Below are positions 8,996 through 18,159 of a stretch of 64,000 bases of DNA, piece by piece. The stretch is taken from contig JARUPY010000091.1 in the NCBI GenBank assembly GCA_029817715.1, positions 2,680,501-2,744,500 on the forward strand. Direction: 5' to 3'. Made by a program: the position numbers and the translations under genes. Below the pieces are notes generated by a model. That model ran no database searches, was not told the DNA's origin, and saw nothing but the letters and a program-made list of their open reading frames with translations. Each line of letters starts with the position of its first letter. The first letter of the stretch is position 1. Origin of the DNA: Melastoma dodecandrum (Eukaryota; Streptophyta; Magnoliopsida; Myrtales; Melastomataceae).

Positions 8996-9272
8996 GACCG
9001 GCCTCTGCCCCCACCCCTCGCAGCGCCGTCACGCCGCCAAGCCCCTCATCGGTAGCGAGAACATGGTTAACGGCGTCCTAAGCGCCGCCACGGCCTCGGG
9101 CGGGACCATCGCGCGAGTCGGCGGCCGAAATCGGGCGCGGCGCAAGCGCCCGCACGGCCCGGTTTTAACCACAGCCGACGAATGCGGTGGGTCGAAACGT
9201 GGTGAACGCATTCTTAAGACCCGGCGTGCACGCTAACCATGTTAGAGGTCGAGCCGATCTCACGGGGCAGGT

Positions 9273-10442
9273 ATGGCGAGCCACATCTACAGGCCGGGCA
9301 ATCCCGGCTTCGCAGTCTACGTGCACTGGCCGTTCTGCCAGTCGAAGTGCCCGTATTGCGACTTCAACAGCCACGTGCGCGCGCAGGCGATCGACGAGGA
9401 GCGCTTCGTCCAGGCCTTCCGCAGCGAGCTGTCGCATCGCGCCAGGCTGACCAAGGGGCGCACCGTCTCGTCGATCTTCTTCGGCGGCGGCACGCCCTCG
9501 CTGATGAAGCCGGGCACGGTCGCCGGCATCCTCGATGCGATCGCCGCCAACTGGACCGTCGAGCCCGGCGCCGAGGTGACGCTCGAGGCCAACCCGACCT
9601 CCGTCGAGGCCAACCGCTTCACCGGCTACCGCCGCGCCGGCGTCAACCGCGTCTCGCTCGGCGTGCAGGCCTTGAACGACCCCGACCTGAAGGCGCTCGG
9701 CCGCCTGCACTCGGCCGAGGAGGCGGTGAAGGCCGTGGCGATCGCGGCCGCCATCTTCGAGCGCTATTCGTTCGACCTGATCTATGCCCGCCCGAACCAG
9801 TCGCCGGCGACCTGGAAGGCCGAGCTGACCCAGGCGCTGGCGCGCGCCAAGGACCACATGTCGCTCTACCAGCTCACCATCGAGCCCGACACGATGTTCG
9901 AGCGGCTGCGCAACGCCGGCAAGCTGAAGGTGCCGTCGGCCGACGAGTGCCGCGTGCTGTGGGACGTGACGCAGGAGGTGATGGATCGCGCCGGCCTGCC
10001 GGCCTACGAGATCTCCAACCACGCCCGCACCGGCGCCGAGAGCCGCCACAACCTGATCTACTGGCGCTACGGCGAGTACGTCGGCGTCGGCCCCGGCGCG
10101 CACGGCCGCATCCTCGCGGCCAAGGGTCGCCGCGCGCACGCCACCGAGCCGCATCCCGAGATGTGGCTCACCTGCGTCGAGACCGAGGGGCACGGGCTCA
10201 TCGAGGACGAGCTGCTCTCGACCGAGGAGCAGGGCGACGAATTCCTGCTGATGGGCCTGCGCCTCGCGGAGGGGATCGAGCCGAGCCAGTTCGAGGCGCT
10301 CGCCAGCCGCATGCTCGACCGCAGCCGCATCGCCTCGCTGATGGAAGAGGGCATGGTCGAGATGACCCAGCACGGCCGCCTGCGCGTCAGCGCGGCCGGC
10401 TTCCCGCTGCTCGACACCGTGGTGGCGGACCTCGCGGCCTAG
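9273..10442 (+). CDS. hemW: radical SAM family heme chaperone HemW
   Basis: 389-residue radical SAM protein of the HemW group (once called oxygen-independent coproporphyrinogen oxidase-like), which carries heme to target proteins. The cluster motif CQSKCPYC (Cys22, Cys26, Cys29) has the CX3CX2C spacing, within VHWPFCQSKCPYCDFNSH. The SAM-binding FFGGGTPSLM follows. The C-terminal HemW domain ends at LLDTVVADLAA. It lacks the extra Cys of true HemN (CX3CX2CXC). In many alphaproteobacteria the order is rph-rdgB-hemW; here rdgB is missing. It converges on rluD with only six bases between stops. Confidence 0.93.
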   Translation: MASHIYRPGNPGFAVYVHWPFCQSKCPYCDFNSHVRAQAIDEERFVQAFRSELSHRARLTKGRTVSSIFFGGGTPSLMKPGTVAGILDAIAANWTVEPGAEVTLEANPTSVEANRFTGYRRAGVNRVSLGVQALNDPDLKALGRLHSAEEAVKAVAIAAAIFERYSFDLIYARPNQSPATWKAELTQALARAKDHMSLYQLTIEPDTMFERLRNAGKLKVPSADECRVLWDVTQEVMDRAGLPAYEISNHARTGAESRHNLIYWRYGEYVGVGPGAHGRILAAKGRRAHATEPHPEMWLTCVETEGHGLIEDELLSTEEQGDEFLLMGLRLAEGIEPSQFEALASRMLDRSRIASLMEEGMVEMTQHGRLRVSAAGFPLLDTVVADLAA

Positions 10443-10448
10443 CCAGCG

Positions 10449-11465
10449 TCAGGACGCCCTGAGCGCCGCCTCCAGCGCCACCATGTCCTCGGGCAGCGGG
10501 CTCTCGAACATCATCTCCTCGCCGGTGACCGGATGCGGGAAGCCGAGCACGGCGGCATGCAGCGCCTGGCGCCCGAACGCCTCGACGGCCGCCCGCGCCG
10601 CGGGCGCGAGCTTGCTCGCCTTGGTCGCGAACCCCTTGGCGTAGAGCGGGTCGCCGATCACCGGATGGCCGATGCTCGCCATGTGCACGCGGATCTGGTG
10701 GGTGCGGCCGGTCTCGAGGTTGCACGCCAGCGCGCTGGCGTGCGCCCCGAGCTCCTCTTCGCGACGCCAGTGCGTGATCGCCTCGCGCCCGCGCTCCTCG
10801 TGCACCACGGCCATCCGCAGCCGATCGGTCGGATGCCGGCCGATCGGCGCGTCGACCGCGCCGAAGACGCGCTCCGGCGTCCCCCAGACGACCGCGCGAT
10901 AGGTGCGGGTCAGCGGCAGCGTGCGGCCGTGGTCGGCGAACAGCGCGGCGAGGCCGCGGTGGGCCTGATCGGTCTTCGCCACGACGAGGAGACCGGACGT
11001 GTCCTTGTCGAGCCGATGGACGATGCCGGGACGCCGGACCCCGCCGATGCCCGACAGGCTGTCGCCGCAATGGGCGATCAGCGCGTTGACCAGCGTGCCG
11101 GAGAGGTGGCCCGGCGCCGGGTGCACCACCAGCCCCGCCGGCTTGTCGATCACCACGAGATGCGAATCCTCGAAAGCGATCGACAGCGGGATGTCCTCGC
11201 CCTGCGGCTCGGCGTCCTCCGCCGGCGGCACGACCAGAAGCAGCGCCTCGCCTCCCTTGAGCCGGCGATTGGCATCCTCGGCGACCGCCCCGTCGAGCGT
11301 CAGCGCGCCGGCCTCGATGAGCGACTTGATGCGGGTGCGGGAGAGGACGAGTCCGGCGTCGCGCGCGGCCTCGGTGAGCGCGACGTCGAGCCGCTGGCCG
11401 GCGGTCGCGGCGGTGACGGCGAGGCTGTCGAGCTCGTCGTCGGTCTCGGGCGGGGGCGTAATCAT
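10449..11465 (-). CDS. rluD: 23S rRNA pseudouridine synthase, RluA/RluD family
   Basis: 338-residue pseudouridine synthase. An S4-type RNA-binding domain lies near residues 15-75 (AGQRLDVALTEAA, ending in GGEALLLVVPPAED). The catalytic motif HRLDKDTSGLLVVAKT contains the nucleophilic Asp, and LETGRTHQIRVHMASIGHP follows. Length and domain order fit RluD (23S helix 69), although RluA and RluC paralogues are hard to separate. The ATG at 11465 is preferred over a TTG 13 codons upstream whose extra residues look non-native. It converges on hemW. Confidence 0.88.
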   Translation of the reverse strand: MITPPPETDDELDSLAVTAATAGQRLDVALTEAARDAGLVLSRTRIKSLIEAGALTLDGAVAEDANRRLKGGEALLLVVPPAEDAEPQGEDIPLSIAFEDSHLVVIDKPAGLVVHPAPGHLSGTLVNALIAHCGDSLSGIGGVRRPGIVHRLDKDTSGLLVVAKTDQAHRGLAALFADHGRTLPLTRTYRAVVWGTPERVFGAVDAPIGRHPTDRLRMAVVHEERGREAITHWRREEELGAHASALACNLETGRTHQIRVHMASIGHPVIGDPLYAKGFATKASKLAPAARAAVEAFGRQALHAAVLGFPHPVTGEEMMFESPLPEDMVALEAALRAS

Positions 11466-11551
11466 CCGGCGCGAGGCTTGACCAGATCGCGGGCGAGGAT
11501 GCAACCAGGGCCGCGTGCGCGGCCGCCGCCGCGCGCTCAGCAGGGGCGACG

Positions 11552-12391
11552 ATGCGCCGATTTCTCCTCGCAGCGCTGGCCGTGCTCGGCCTCGCCGGCC
11601 CCGCAGCCGCCGCGAGCCCGGCGCCGCCCCCTTTCGTCCCCGATCTGTTCGACCCGCGTCATCGCGTGGTCGTGCCGCCGGCGACCAGCGTGAAGTCGAT
11701 CCGCTTCCTGACCACCGACGATTTTCCGCCGTTCCACTTCGCGCTGGCCGACGGCTCGCTCGCCGGCTTCGACATCGATCTCGCGCGGGCGATCTGCGCC
11801 GACCTGAAGCTCGCCTGCACGATCCAGGCGCGCCGCTTCGACACCGTGCTGCCGCAGATCGTGCAGGGCCGCGACGACGCCGCCATCGCCGCGATCGCCG
11901 ACACCGCGGAGACCCGCAAGGCGGTGGCGTTCACCGCGCCCTACTACACGACGCCGGCGCGCTTCGTCGCGCTCGCGCCGGAGGCCAAGGGCGACGCGAC
12001 GCCAGAAGCTTTCGCCGGGCAGACGATCGGCGTCGTCGCCGACACCGCCTACGAGGCCTATCTCGCGGCCTTCTTCGCCAAGACGAAGCTGAAGACCTTT
12101 CCGACCCGGGCGGCCTTGCTCGCCGCCCTGAAGGCCAGGCAGATCGACACGGCCTTCGGCGATGCCATCGGCTTCGCGCTCTGGCTCAACGGCGCGGACT
12201 CCGCCGGCTGCTGCGCCTTCCGCGGCGGCCCGTTCACCGAGAGCCGCTATTTCGGCAACGGCGTTTCGATCGTCGTCGGCAAGGACAATGCGGCGCTGGG
12301 CCAGGTGCTCGACCTCGAACTGTCGAAGCTCGCGCAGAACGGCACCTATGCGGACCTCTATCTGAAGTGGTTTCCGATCGGCTTCTATTGA
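11552..12391 (+). CDS. periplasmic substrate-binding protein (family 3)
   Basis: 279 residues with a signal peptide (MRRFLLAALAVLGLAGPAAAA). The mature part is a bilobed binding protein of the polar amino-acid type (SBP family 3): FLTTDDFPPFHFALADGS, then GFDIDLARAICADLKLAC, then the second-lobe GQTIGVVADTAYEAYL. No permease or ATPase lies next to it, so it may serve a remote transporter. The ligand is unknown. It is divergent from rluD across 86 bases. Confidence 0.82.
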   Translation: MRRFLLAALAVLGLAGPAAAASPAPPPFVPDLFDPRHRVVVPPATSVKSIRFLTTDDFPPFHFALADGSLAGFDIDLARAICADLKLACTIQARRFDTVLPQIVQGRDDAAIAAIADTAETRKAVAFTAPYYTTPARFVALAPEAKGDATPEAFAGQTIGVVADTAYEAYLAAFFAKTKLKTFPTRAALLAALKARQIDTAFGDAIGFALWLNGADSAGCCAFRGGPFTESRYFGNGVSIVVGKDNAALGQVLDLELSKLAQNGTYADLYLKWFPIGFY

Positions 12392-12501
12392 CCCTGCGCC
12401 GGGCGCTGTTGCCCGTTTGGCACTCCATGGCTTACACCCCATCGCGATGACCACTTGCGCCATGACGATCCCCGCCCTGCCCACATCGCGGCCCGCACGC
12501 C

Positions 12502-13365
12502 ATGGCGCGTAGCGTCGCCGATCTCGTCGGCGCGCTCGATCTCGAGCGCATCGAGCTCAACATCTTCCGCGGCCGCGTCCCGCAGGTCGGGCGCCAGCGC
12601 GTGTTCGGCGGTCTCGTCGTCGCGCAGGCCCTGGTCGCCGCCGCGCGGACCGTCGAGGGTCGCGCACCGCATTCGCTGCACGCCTATTTCGTGCTGCCGG
12701 GCGACCCGTCGCTGCCGATCGTCTACGAGGTCGAGCGGGTGCGCGACGGCCGCAGCTTCACGACGCGCCGCTGCGTCGCCGTCCAGGCCGGCCGGCCGAT
12801 CTTCGATCTCTTCGCCTCGTTCCACATCGACGAGCCGGGCCTCGACCACCAGGTCGCCATGCCGTCCGTCCCGGATCCCGACGCGCTGCCGTCCGACGAC
12901 GAGATCGAGCAGCGCTACGGCGCCCTGCTGCCGCCGGCGCTGAAAGCCTGGTTCAAGGGCGAGCGCGCCATCGAGCTGCGTCCCTGCGACCTCTCGCGTT
13001 ACGACCGCTCGAAGCCGCCGTCGCCCGAGCAGAACGTCTGGCTGCGCGTCAAGGAGCGGCTGCCGGACGATCCGGCGATCCATCGCGCGGTGCTGGCCTA
13101 TGCCTCGGACCTCACGCTCATCGACGTGACGCTCGCCGCGCACGGGCGCTCGCTGTTCGAGCCGGACTTCTCGGCGGCGAGCCTCGACCACGCGATCTGG
13201 TTCCACCGCCCGTTCCGCATCGACGACTGGCTGCTCTACGCGCAGGACAGTCCCAACACGTCGGGCGCGCGCGGTCTCGCCCGCGGGCACCTGTTCGATC
13301 GGCAGGGCCTGCTCGTCGCCACCGTCATGCAGGAAGGCCTCGTCCGCCTGCGCGGCGCAACCTGA
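12502..13365 (+). CDS. tesB: acyl-CoA thioesterase II
   Basis: 287-residue double hot-dog thioesterase that hydrolyses acyl-CoA to free acid and CoA. Family features: an N-terminal FRGRVPQVGRQRVFGGLVVA with the GG turn, HSLHAYFVLPGDPSLPIVYE, and the C-terminal SLDHAIWFHRPFRIDDW with the active-site region. Length is typical of TesB (about 286). No obvious ribosome-binding site precedes the ATG. It stands alone between a binding protein and a small conserved protein. Confidence 0.92.
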   Translation: MARSVADLVGALDLERIELNIFRGRVPQVGRQRVFGGLVVAQALVAAARTVEGRAPHSLHAYFVLPGDPSLPIVYEVERVRDGRSFTTRRCVAVQAGRPIFDLFASFHIDEPGLDHQVAMPSVPDPDALPSDDEIEQRYGALLPPALKAWFKGERAIELRPCDLSRYDRSKPPSPEQNVWLRVKERLPDDPAIHRAVLAYASDLTLIDVTLAAHGRSLFEPDFSAASLDHAIWFHRPFRIDDWLLYAQDSPNTSGARGLARGHLFDRQGLLVATVMQEGLVRLRGAT

Positions 13366-13453
13366 CGGACGGGTCGAAAGCCTGCGTTTGCCAAGGCCGG
13401 GGCCGTGGTGCAAAGCTGAATGAACGCCCGCCCGAAGGCTTGAGGGAAACGTG

Positions 13454-13675
13454 ATGAGCACGAAGTTCGAACGGCCGAAGCAGATCATCGAATATTGCCT
13501 GGCGCCCCTGAAGCTCGACGCCGCCTCGGAGGACTACAAGGAGGTCTACCGGCGCATGGAGCACGTCGTGAAGACGCTGCAGCTCGCCGCCGGCAAGAAC
13601 AACCAGCCCGTCGCGGTCGACTTCTCGCAGATGCGCACGCTGACCATCAACGAAGAGGCGCACGGCCACGACTGA
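13454..13675 (+). CDS. small conserved hypothetical protein
   Basis: 73-residue acidic/basic mixed protein (starts MSTKFERPKQIIEYCLAPLK, ends EEAHGHD). GAGGGAAA lies six to eight bases upstream of the ATG; a GTG one codon earlier is possible. It is predicted helical, with no signal peptide or membrane segment. Codon usage matches its neighbours. I do not recognise the family and assign no function. A hairpin overlaps its stop codon. Confidence 0.6.
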   Translation: MSTKFERPKQIIEYCLAPLKLDAASEDYKEVYRRMEHVVKTLQLAAGKNNQPVAVDFSQMRTLTINEEAHGHD

Positions 13676-13683
13676 TGGCCGTG
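13661..13683 (+). terminator. hairpin over the stop of the small protein gene
   Basis: CACGGCCA (13661-13668) and TGGCCGTG (13676-13683) form a perfect 8-bp stem around a 7-base loop that holds the TGA stop. No T run follows on either strand, so it is at best a weak terminator between two convergent genes. Confidence 0.3.
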
Positions 13684-13693
13684 TGACCGCAGC

Positions 13694-14659
13694 TCAGATG
13701 GGCTGAGCGGCCAGGAACCGCTCGACGGCGGCGCGATCGGGGAGCGCCGGGATGGCGCCGCGCTTCGTCGTGGTCAACGCGCCGGCGGCGTTGGCGAAGC
13801 GGACGATGCGGCCGAGCATCGCGGGGTTCTCCACCGCCTCCGGGTGAAGGACGAGGCCGGCGAGCAGGCCGGCCATGAAGGCGTCGCCCGCGCCCGTCGT
13901 GTCGATCGCCGCGACCTTGAACCCCGCCTCCTCGCCTTCGCTGTCGGGGTCGAGCCACAGCGCGCCGCGCGGGCCGCGGGTGATCGCCATCAGCTCGAGC
14001 GCCGGGTGCCAGAGGGCGCGCGCGCTTTCGATCGTGTCGCAGCCGTCGCCCTGCAGGACATGCACCTCGTCCTCGCTGATCTTGACGATGTTGGCTCTCG
14101 ATAGCCCGAGGCGCATGCCGTCGCGGGCGGCCTCGGCGTCCGGCCACAGCGACAGACGAAGGTTGGGATCGAAACTGACGCGGACGCCGTGCGCATGCGC
14201 GACGTCGATCGCGTGCAGCGTGGCGGCGCGCGCCGGGCCGGCGATCAGGCTGATCGTGCCGAAATGCAGGATGCGGGCCTGGCGGATCACCGCCTCGTCG
14301 ACGTCCTCTGGCGCGTACATCGCATGCGCGGCGGGGTTGCCGTAGAAGACGAACTCGCGGTCGCCGTCGGCGCGCAGCGACACCGCGGCGATGGCCGTCG
14401 GCGCCGCCTTGGTGAAGCGCAATCCGGGCAGCGCGACGCCCGCCGCGGCGAGCGTGTCGGCGAGGAAATGGCCGAAGCCGTCGTCGCCGACCGCACCCAT
14501 GAACCCGGCCGAGACGCCGAGCCGCGCCACGCCCGCCGCCACGTTGGCCGGCGCGCCGCCCGCCGCCTTGACGAAGGTCTCGGCGGCGGCAAGCCCGACG
14601 CCGGTGACGGTCGGCACGAAGTCGATCAGCGCTTCGCCGAGGCAGACGATATCGGCCAT
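13694..14659 (-). CDS. PfkB-family sugar kinase (fructokinase-like)
   Basis: 321-residue ribokinase/PfkB kinase that phosphorylates a sugar with ATP. Signature 1 is AGGAPANVAAGVARLG near residue 35; signature 2 is DTTGAGDAFMAGLLAG near residue 245, containing the catalytic Asp. ATG at 14659 is preferred to the adjacent TTG. It is the last gene of a five-gene sugar uptake operon and follows the binding-protein stop by 14 bases. It is therefore likely to phosphorylate the imported sugar, probably a hexose such as fructose (inference from context). Confidence 0.88.
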   Translation of the reverse strand: MADIVCLGEALIDFVPTVTGVGLAAAETFVKAAGGAPANVAAGVARLGVSAGFMGAVGDDGFGHFLADTLAAAGVALPGLRFTKAAPTAIAAVSLRADGDREFVFYGNPAAHAMYAPEDVDEAVIRQARILHFGTISLIAGPARAATLHAIDVAHAHGVRVSFDPNLRLSLWPDAEAARDGMRLGLSRANIVKISEDEVHVLQGDGCDTIESARALWHPALELMAITRGPRGALWLDPDSEGEEAGFKVAAIDTTGAGDAFMAGLLAGLVLHPEAVENPAMLGRIVRFANAAGALTTTKRGAIPALPDRAAVERFLAAQPI

Positions 14660-14673
14660 CAATCTCGATCCGG

Positions 14674-15591
14674 CTACCAGCCCTTGTACTCGCCGACATT
14701 GTCACGCGTGACGAGGTTCGGCGCTATCAGGTCGGTCTTTTTCTCAGGTTTTTTGCCGGCGAGGATCGCCGCGCCGAGCTCGACGGCCTCGCCGCCGATG
14801 TGCCGCGGGCTTTGGCTCGCGGACGCATAGATCTGCGTGTGTCCCTTGAGCGCGGGGACGATGTCCGGCGCCCCGTCGACGGAGACGATGACGATGTTGT
14901 CGCGCTGCAGCTGGCGCGCGGCGAGGTTGGCACCGATGGCTTGCGGATCGTTGATCGCGAACACGCCCTGCACGTTGTCGAAGCGCGTCAGGTAGCCCTG
15001 CATCACGTTCATGCCGCCCTCGCGCGTGCCTTTCCCGTCCTGGTCGGAGGAGAGCAGCTTGATGTCGGGGTAGCCCTTGAGGACCTTCTCGCATCCCTCG
15101 ACGCGCGCGATGACGGCGGTTACCTGCGGACCGTTCTGGATGATGACGTTGCCCTTGCGGCCGATCTTGTCCGCCATGTACTGGCAGGCGATCTCGCCGG
15201 CCTTGATGTTGTCGGTCTGCACGGTCGCATCGACGTTCGCCGCGCTGGTGTCGACGGCGACGACGACGATGCCGGCGGCCTGCGCGCGCTTCACCGCCGG
15301 GCCGATCGCATTGGCGTCGACGGCGTTGACGAGGATGAGATCGACGCCCGACGAGATGAAGTTGTCGAACTGCGCGGACTGCTTCCCGAGGTCGTAGTCG
15401 GCCGAGACCGTGATCATCTTGACGTCCGGGTTCACCTTCTTCGCCGCGGCCGTCGCGCCCTCCGCGAGCGCGATGAAGAACGGGTTTCCCAGTGTGCCGA
15501 CCGTCACGCCGACGGTCTTGAGGTCGCGGGCCTGCGCGAGCGACGTGGCGAAGGCCAGGATCGCGGCGGTCGAAAGCAGAACGGACTTCAT
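14674..15591 (-). CDS. sugar ABC transporter substrate-binding protein
   Basis: 305-residue periplasmic binding protein of the ribose/xylose/fructose type (Peripla_BP_4). The signal peptide is MKSVLLSTAAILAFATSLAQA. The mature start KTVGVTVGTLGNPFFIALAEG is typical of this family, followed by DNFISSGVDLILVNAVDANA and the hinge region VFAINDPQAIG. Its ATG overlaps the permease stop by four bases (ATGA), so the two are translationally coupled. An FrcB-like role (fructose/mannose/ribose) is possible given the kinases nearby, but the ligand is not proven. Confidence 0.9.
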   Translation of the reverse strand: MKSVLLSTAAILAFATSLAQARDLKTVGVTVGTLGNPFFIALAEGATAAAKKVNPDVKMITVSADYDLGKQSAQFDNFISSGVDLILVNAVDANAIGPAVKRAQAAGIVVVAVDTSAANVDATVQTDNIKAGEIACQYMADKIGRKGNVIIQNGPQVTAVIARVEGCEKVLKGYPDIKLLSSDQDGKGTREGGMNVMQGYLTRFDNVQGVFAINDPQAIGANLAARQLQRDNIVIVSVDGAPDIVPALKGHTQIYASASQSPRHIGGEAVELGAAILAGKKPEKKTDLIAPNLVTRDNVGEYKGW

Positions 15592-16601
15592 GTGCGGGTC
15601 CCCTGTGAGCGAAAGCGGTCGAGCGCGACGGCCCCGACGATGACGAGCCCTTTGATGATGAATTGCCAGATGTCCGAGACGCCGAGCAGGATCAGGCCGT
15701 TGGTGAGCGAGGCGATGATCAGCGCGCCGATCAGCGTTCCCCAGATCGAGCCGATGCCGCCGACGAAGCTGGTCCCGCCCAGGATCACCGCCGCGATCGC
15801 GTCGAGCTCGTAGCTCTGCCCGAGCTGCAACCCGTTGGCGGCAAGCAGCCGGGCGCTGGTCATCACGCCGCCGAGGGCGGAGAGGACGCCCGACGTCGCG
15901 TAGACGAAGAGCAGCACGCCCGCGACCTTGATGCCGGCGAGACGCGCTGCTGCCTGGTTGCCGCCCACCGCATAGATGCGGACGCCGAGGACGGTGCGCC
16001 GCAGGATCACCCACGAGACCAGGATGACGACGAGCGCCACGATGACGAGCCACGGGATCTCGAAGCCGCCGCCGATCGGCAGGCCGCCGTCGCCGAGCCA
16101 CGAGTACGAAAGGTCGGGGTTGAACGTGGTCTGATCGTGCCCGAGCAGCCGCGCGACGCCGCGCAGCGCGGTCAGGGCGCCGAGCGTCACGATGAACGGC
16201 GGCAGCTTGCCGAAGGCGACGAGGGCGCCGTTCATCAGACCGCAGGCGAGCCCGACGCCGAGCGCGGCGGGAATGGAGAGAAAGCCGAGGCTGGGGCTGA
16301 GCGAGACCTGGAGGCCGACCACCGCGCACACGGCGAGGATCGAGCCGACCGACAGGTCGATGCCGCCGGTCAGGATCACGAACGTCATGCCGGCGCCGAG
16401 CACCATGTTGACGGACGCCTGCTGCGCGACGATCGACAGGTTTCGCGGCGTCAGGAAATGTCCGCCGCTCAACCAATGGAAGACGAGGCACAGCACGACG
16501 AGGACCGGCAGCATGCCGATCGTCTGGGCGAGGCTGCGCAGCCGCACCTGGCGTGTCGAAAGCCCAGCACCCTCGGCGCTCTGGACGGCGGTCCCGCTCA
16601 T
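15588..16601 (-). CDS. sugar ABC transporter permease, RbsC type
   Basis: 337-residue inner-membrane permease of the branched-chain/ribose family (BPD_transp_2). Multiple hydrophobic helices are evident, e.g. TIGMLPVLVVLCLVFHWLSG near the N-terminus. The family motif GGIDLSVGSILAVCAVVGL lies near residue 75 and the C-terminal cytoplasmic-loop region GGTSFVGGIGSIWGTLIGA near residue 265. It is coupled to the binding protein downstream by ATGA and sits ten bases after the ATPase gene. It would form a homodimer paired with the double ATPase. Confidence 0.92.
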   Translation of the reverse strand: MSGTAVQSAEGAGLSTRQVRLRSLAQTIGMLPVLVVLCLVFHWLSGGHFLTPRNLSIVAQQASVNMVLGAGMTFVILTGGIDLSVGSILAVCAVVGLQVSLSPSLGFLSIPAALGVGLACGLMNGALVAFGKLPPFIVTLGALTALRGVARLLGHDQTTFNPDLSYSWLGDGGLPIGGGFEIPWLVIVALVVILVSWVILRRTVLGVRIYAVGGNQAAARLAGIKVAGVLLFVYATSGVLSALGGVMTSARLLAANGLQLGQSYELDAIAAVILGGTSFVGGIGSIWGTLIGALIIASLTNGLILLGVSDIWQFIIKGLVIVGAVALDRFRSQGTRT

Positions 16602-16611
16602 CGAACCCTCC

Positions 16612-18159
16612 TCAGGCCGCCACGCCGGCTGCGAACGACATGATGTTTTCCTGCGTGATCGCGCGGCCTGACTTGCCGCCGACCGCGCCCTCGATCCGGC
16701 CCTCGCGCATGACGAGGACGCGGTCGCAGACGCCGATGATCTCGGCCATCTCCGAGGAGATGACGATGACGGCGATGCCGCGCTTCGCGAGGTCGTCGAT
16801 GATGCGGTAGATCTCGGCCTTGGCGCCGATGTCGACGCCGCGCGTCGGCTCGTCGAGGATCAAAACCTTCGGGCCGATCTCGAGCCAGCGCGACAGCAGC
16901 ACCTTCTGCTGGTTGCCGCCGGAGAGCGAGCCGACCTGCACGATCGGGCTCGCGGCGCGCACGCGCATCGCGTCGAAGGCGGCGAGCGCACGCTGCAGCG
17001 CGCGCTTCAGGTCGAGGAAGCCGGAGCGCGCGTCGCGGCCGATGACGCCGATGTTGATGTTCTCGCCGCAGCTCATGTCGAGGAAGAGGCCGAGCCGCTT
17101 GCGGTCCTCGGTGAGGTAGGCGACGCCGGCCTCGAGGCCTTGCAGCGGCGAGCGGATGTCGACTGGCCGGCCGTCGACCTTGACCCCGCCGCCCGTCCTC
17201 GGGTCCGCGCCGTAGACCAGCCGCGCCAGCTCGGTGCGGCCGGCGCCGACAAGGCCCGCGATGCCGAGCACCTCGCCCTTGTGGACGGTGAACGTGCACG
17301 GCTTCACGCGCCGGCCGCCGTCGGTGATGTCTGCGACCTCGAGCGCCACGTCGCCGTAGACGGCGCTCGGGTCATGCTCCTTCTTGTAGAAGCTCGAGAG
17401 GTCGCGTCCGACCATCATCTTCACCAGGGCCTCGGCGTTGATCTCGCCCTTCTCGAGCGTGCCTACATAGCCGCCGTCGCGCAGCACGCTGACGCGGTCC
17501 GACAGCTCGTAGATCTCGGCCATGCGGTGGCTGATGTAGATGATCGCCACGCCCTCCGCGCGGAGCTGGCGGACGAGGTCGAACAGCCGGTCGGTCTCGC
17601 GCGAGGAGAGCGGCGTGGTCGGCTCGTCGAGCACCAGCAGGCGGGCCTCGGCGTGCAGCGCGCGGGCGATCTCGACGAGCTGCTGCTCGGCGACGGACAA
17701 GGTGCCGACGATGGTTTTGGGGCCGAACGGCGCGCCGAGGCGCTCGAGGACGTCGGCGCAGCCCGCGGCCATCGCGGCGCGGTCGATGAGCCCGCCCTTC
17801 GCGATCTCGTCGCCGAGGTAGATGTTCTCGGCGACCGTCAGGTTCGGGGCGAGCGAGAGCTCCTGGTAGATGATCGCGATGCCGTGCGACTTGGCGGTGC
17901 GCGGGTCGGTCATCTCGACGGGCTGGCCGTCGATGAGGATCTGGCTGCCCGCGTCGGCGCGATAGGCGCCGGACAGCACCTTCATCAGCGTCGACTTGCC
18001 GGCGCCGTTCTCGCCCATCAGCGACAGCACCTCGCCGCCCCAGGCCTTCAGCGAGACGTTGTTCAGCGCCCTCACGCCGGGAAAGGTCTTGGAGACGCCG
18101 CGCATCTCGAGAAGCGGCGTGCCGCGGGTCTCGCCGGCGAGGGCGGGGTCCGGGCTCAC
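16612..18159 (-). CDS. sugar ABC transporter ATP-binding protein, RbsA type
   Basis: 515-residue protein with two fused nucleotide-binding domains, the arrangement of monosaccharide importers. Domain 1 has Walker [13 protein letters not shown], signature LSVAEQQ and [12 protein letters not shown]. Domain 2 has a degenerate Walker A ([10 protein letters not shown], Arg for Lys) and a good [15 protein letters not shown] with [11 protein letters not shown], as usual in RbsA-type proteins. Its ATG overlaps the stop of the upstream ROK regulator gene by four bases. Confidence 0.93.
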   Translation of the reverse strand: MSPDPALAGETRGTPLLEMRGVSKTFPGVRALNNVSLKAWGGEVLSLMGENGAGKSTLMKVLSGAYRADAGSQILIDGQPVEMTDPRTAKSHGIAIIYQELSLAPNLTVAENIYLGDEIAKGGLIDRAAMAAGCADVLERLGAPFGPKTIVGTLSVAEQQLVEIARALHAEARLLVLDEPTTPLSSRETDRLFDLVRQLRAEGVAIIYISHRMAEIYELSDRVSVLRDGGYVGTLEKGEINAEALVKMMVGRDLSSFYKKEHDPSAVYGDVALEVADITDGGRRVKPCTFTVHKGEVLGIAGLVGAGRTELARLVYGADPRTGGGVKVDGRPVDIRSPLQGLEAGVAYLTEDRKRLGLFLDMSCGENINIGVIGRDARSGFLDLKRALQRALAAFDAMRVRAASPIVQVGSLSGGNQQKVLLSRWLEIGPKVLILDEPTRGVDIGAKAEIYRIIDDLAKRGIAVIVISSEMAEIIGVCDRVLVMREGRIEGAVGGKSGRAITQENIMSFAAGVAA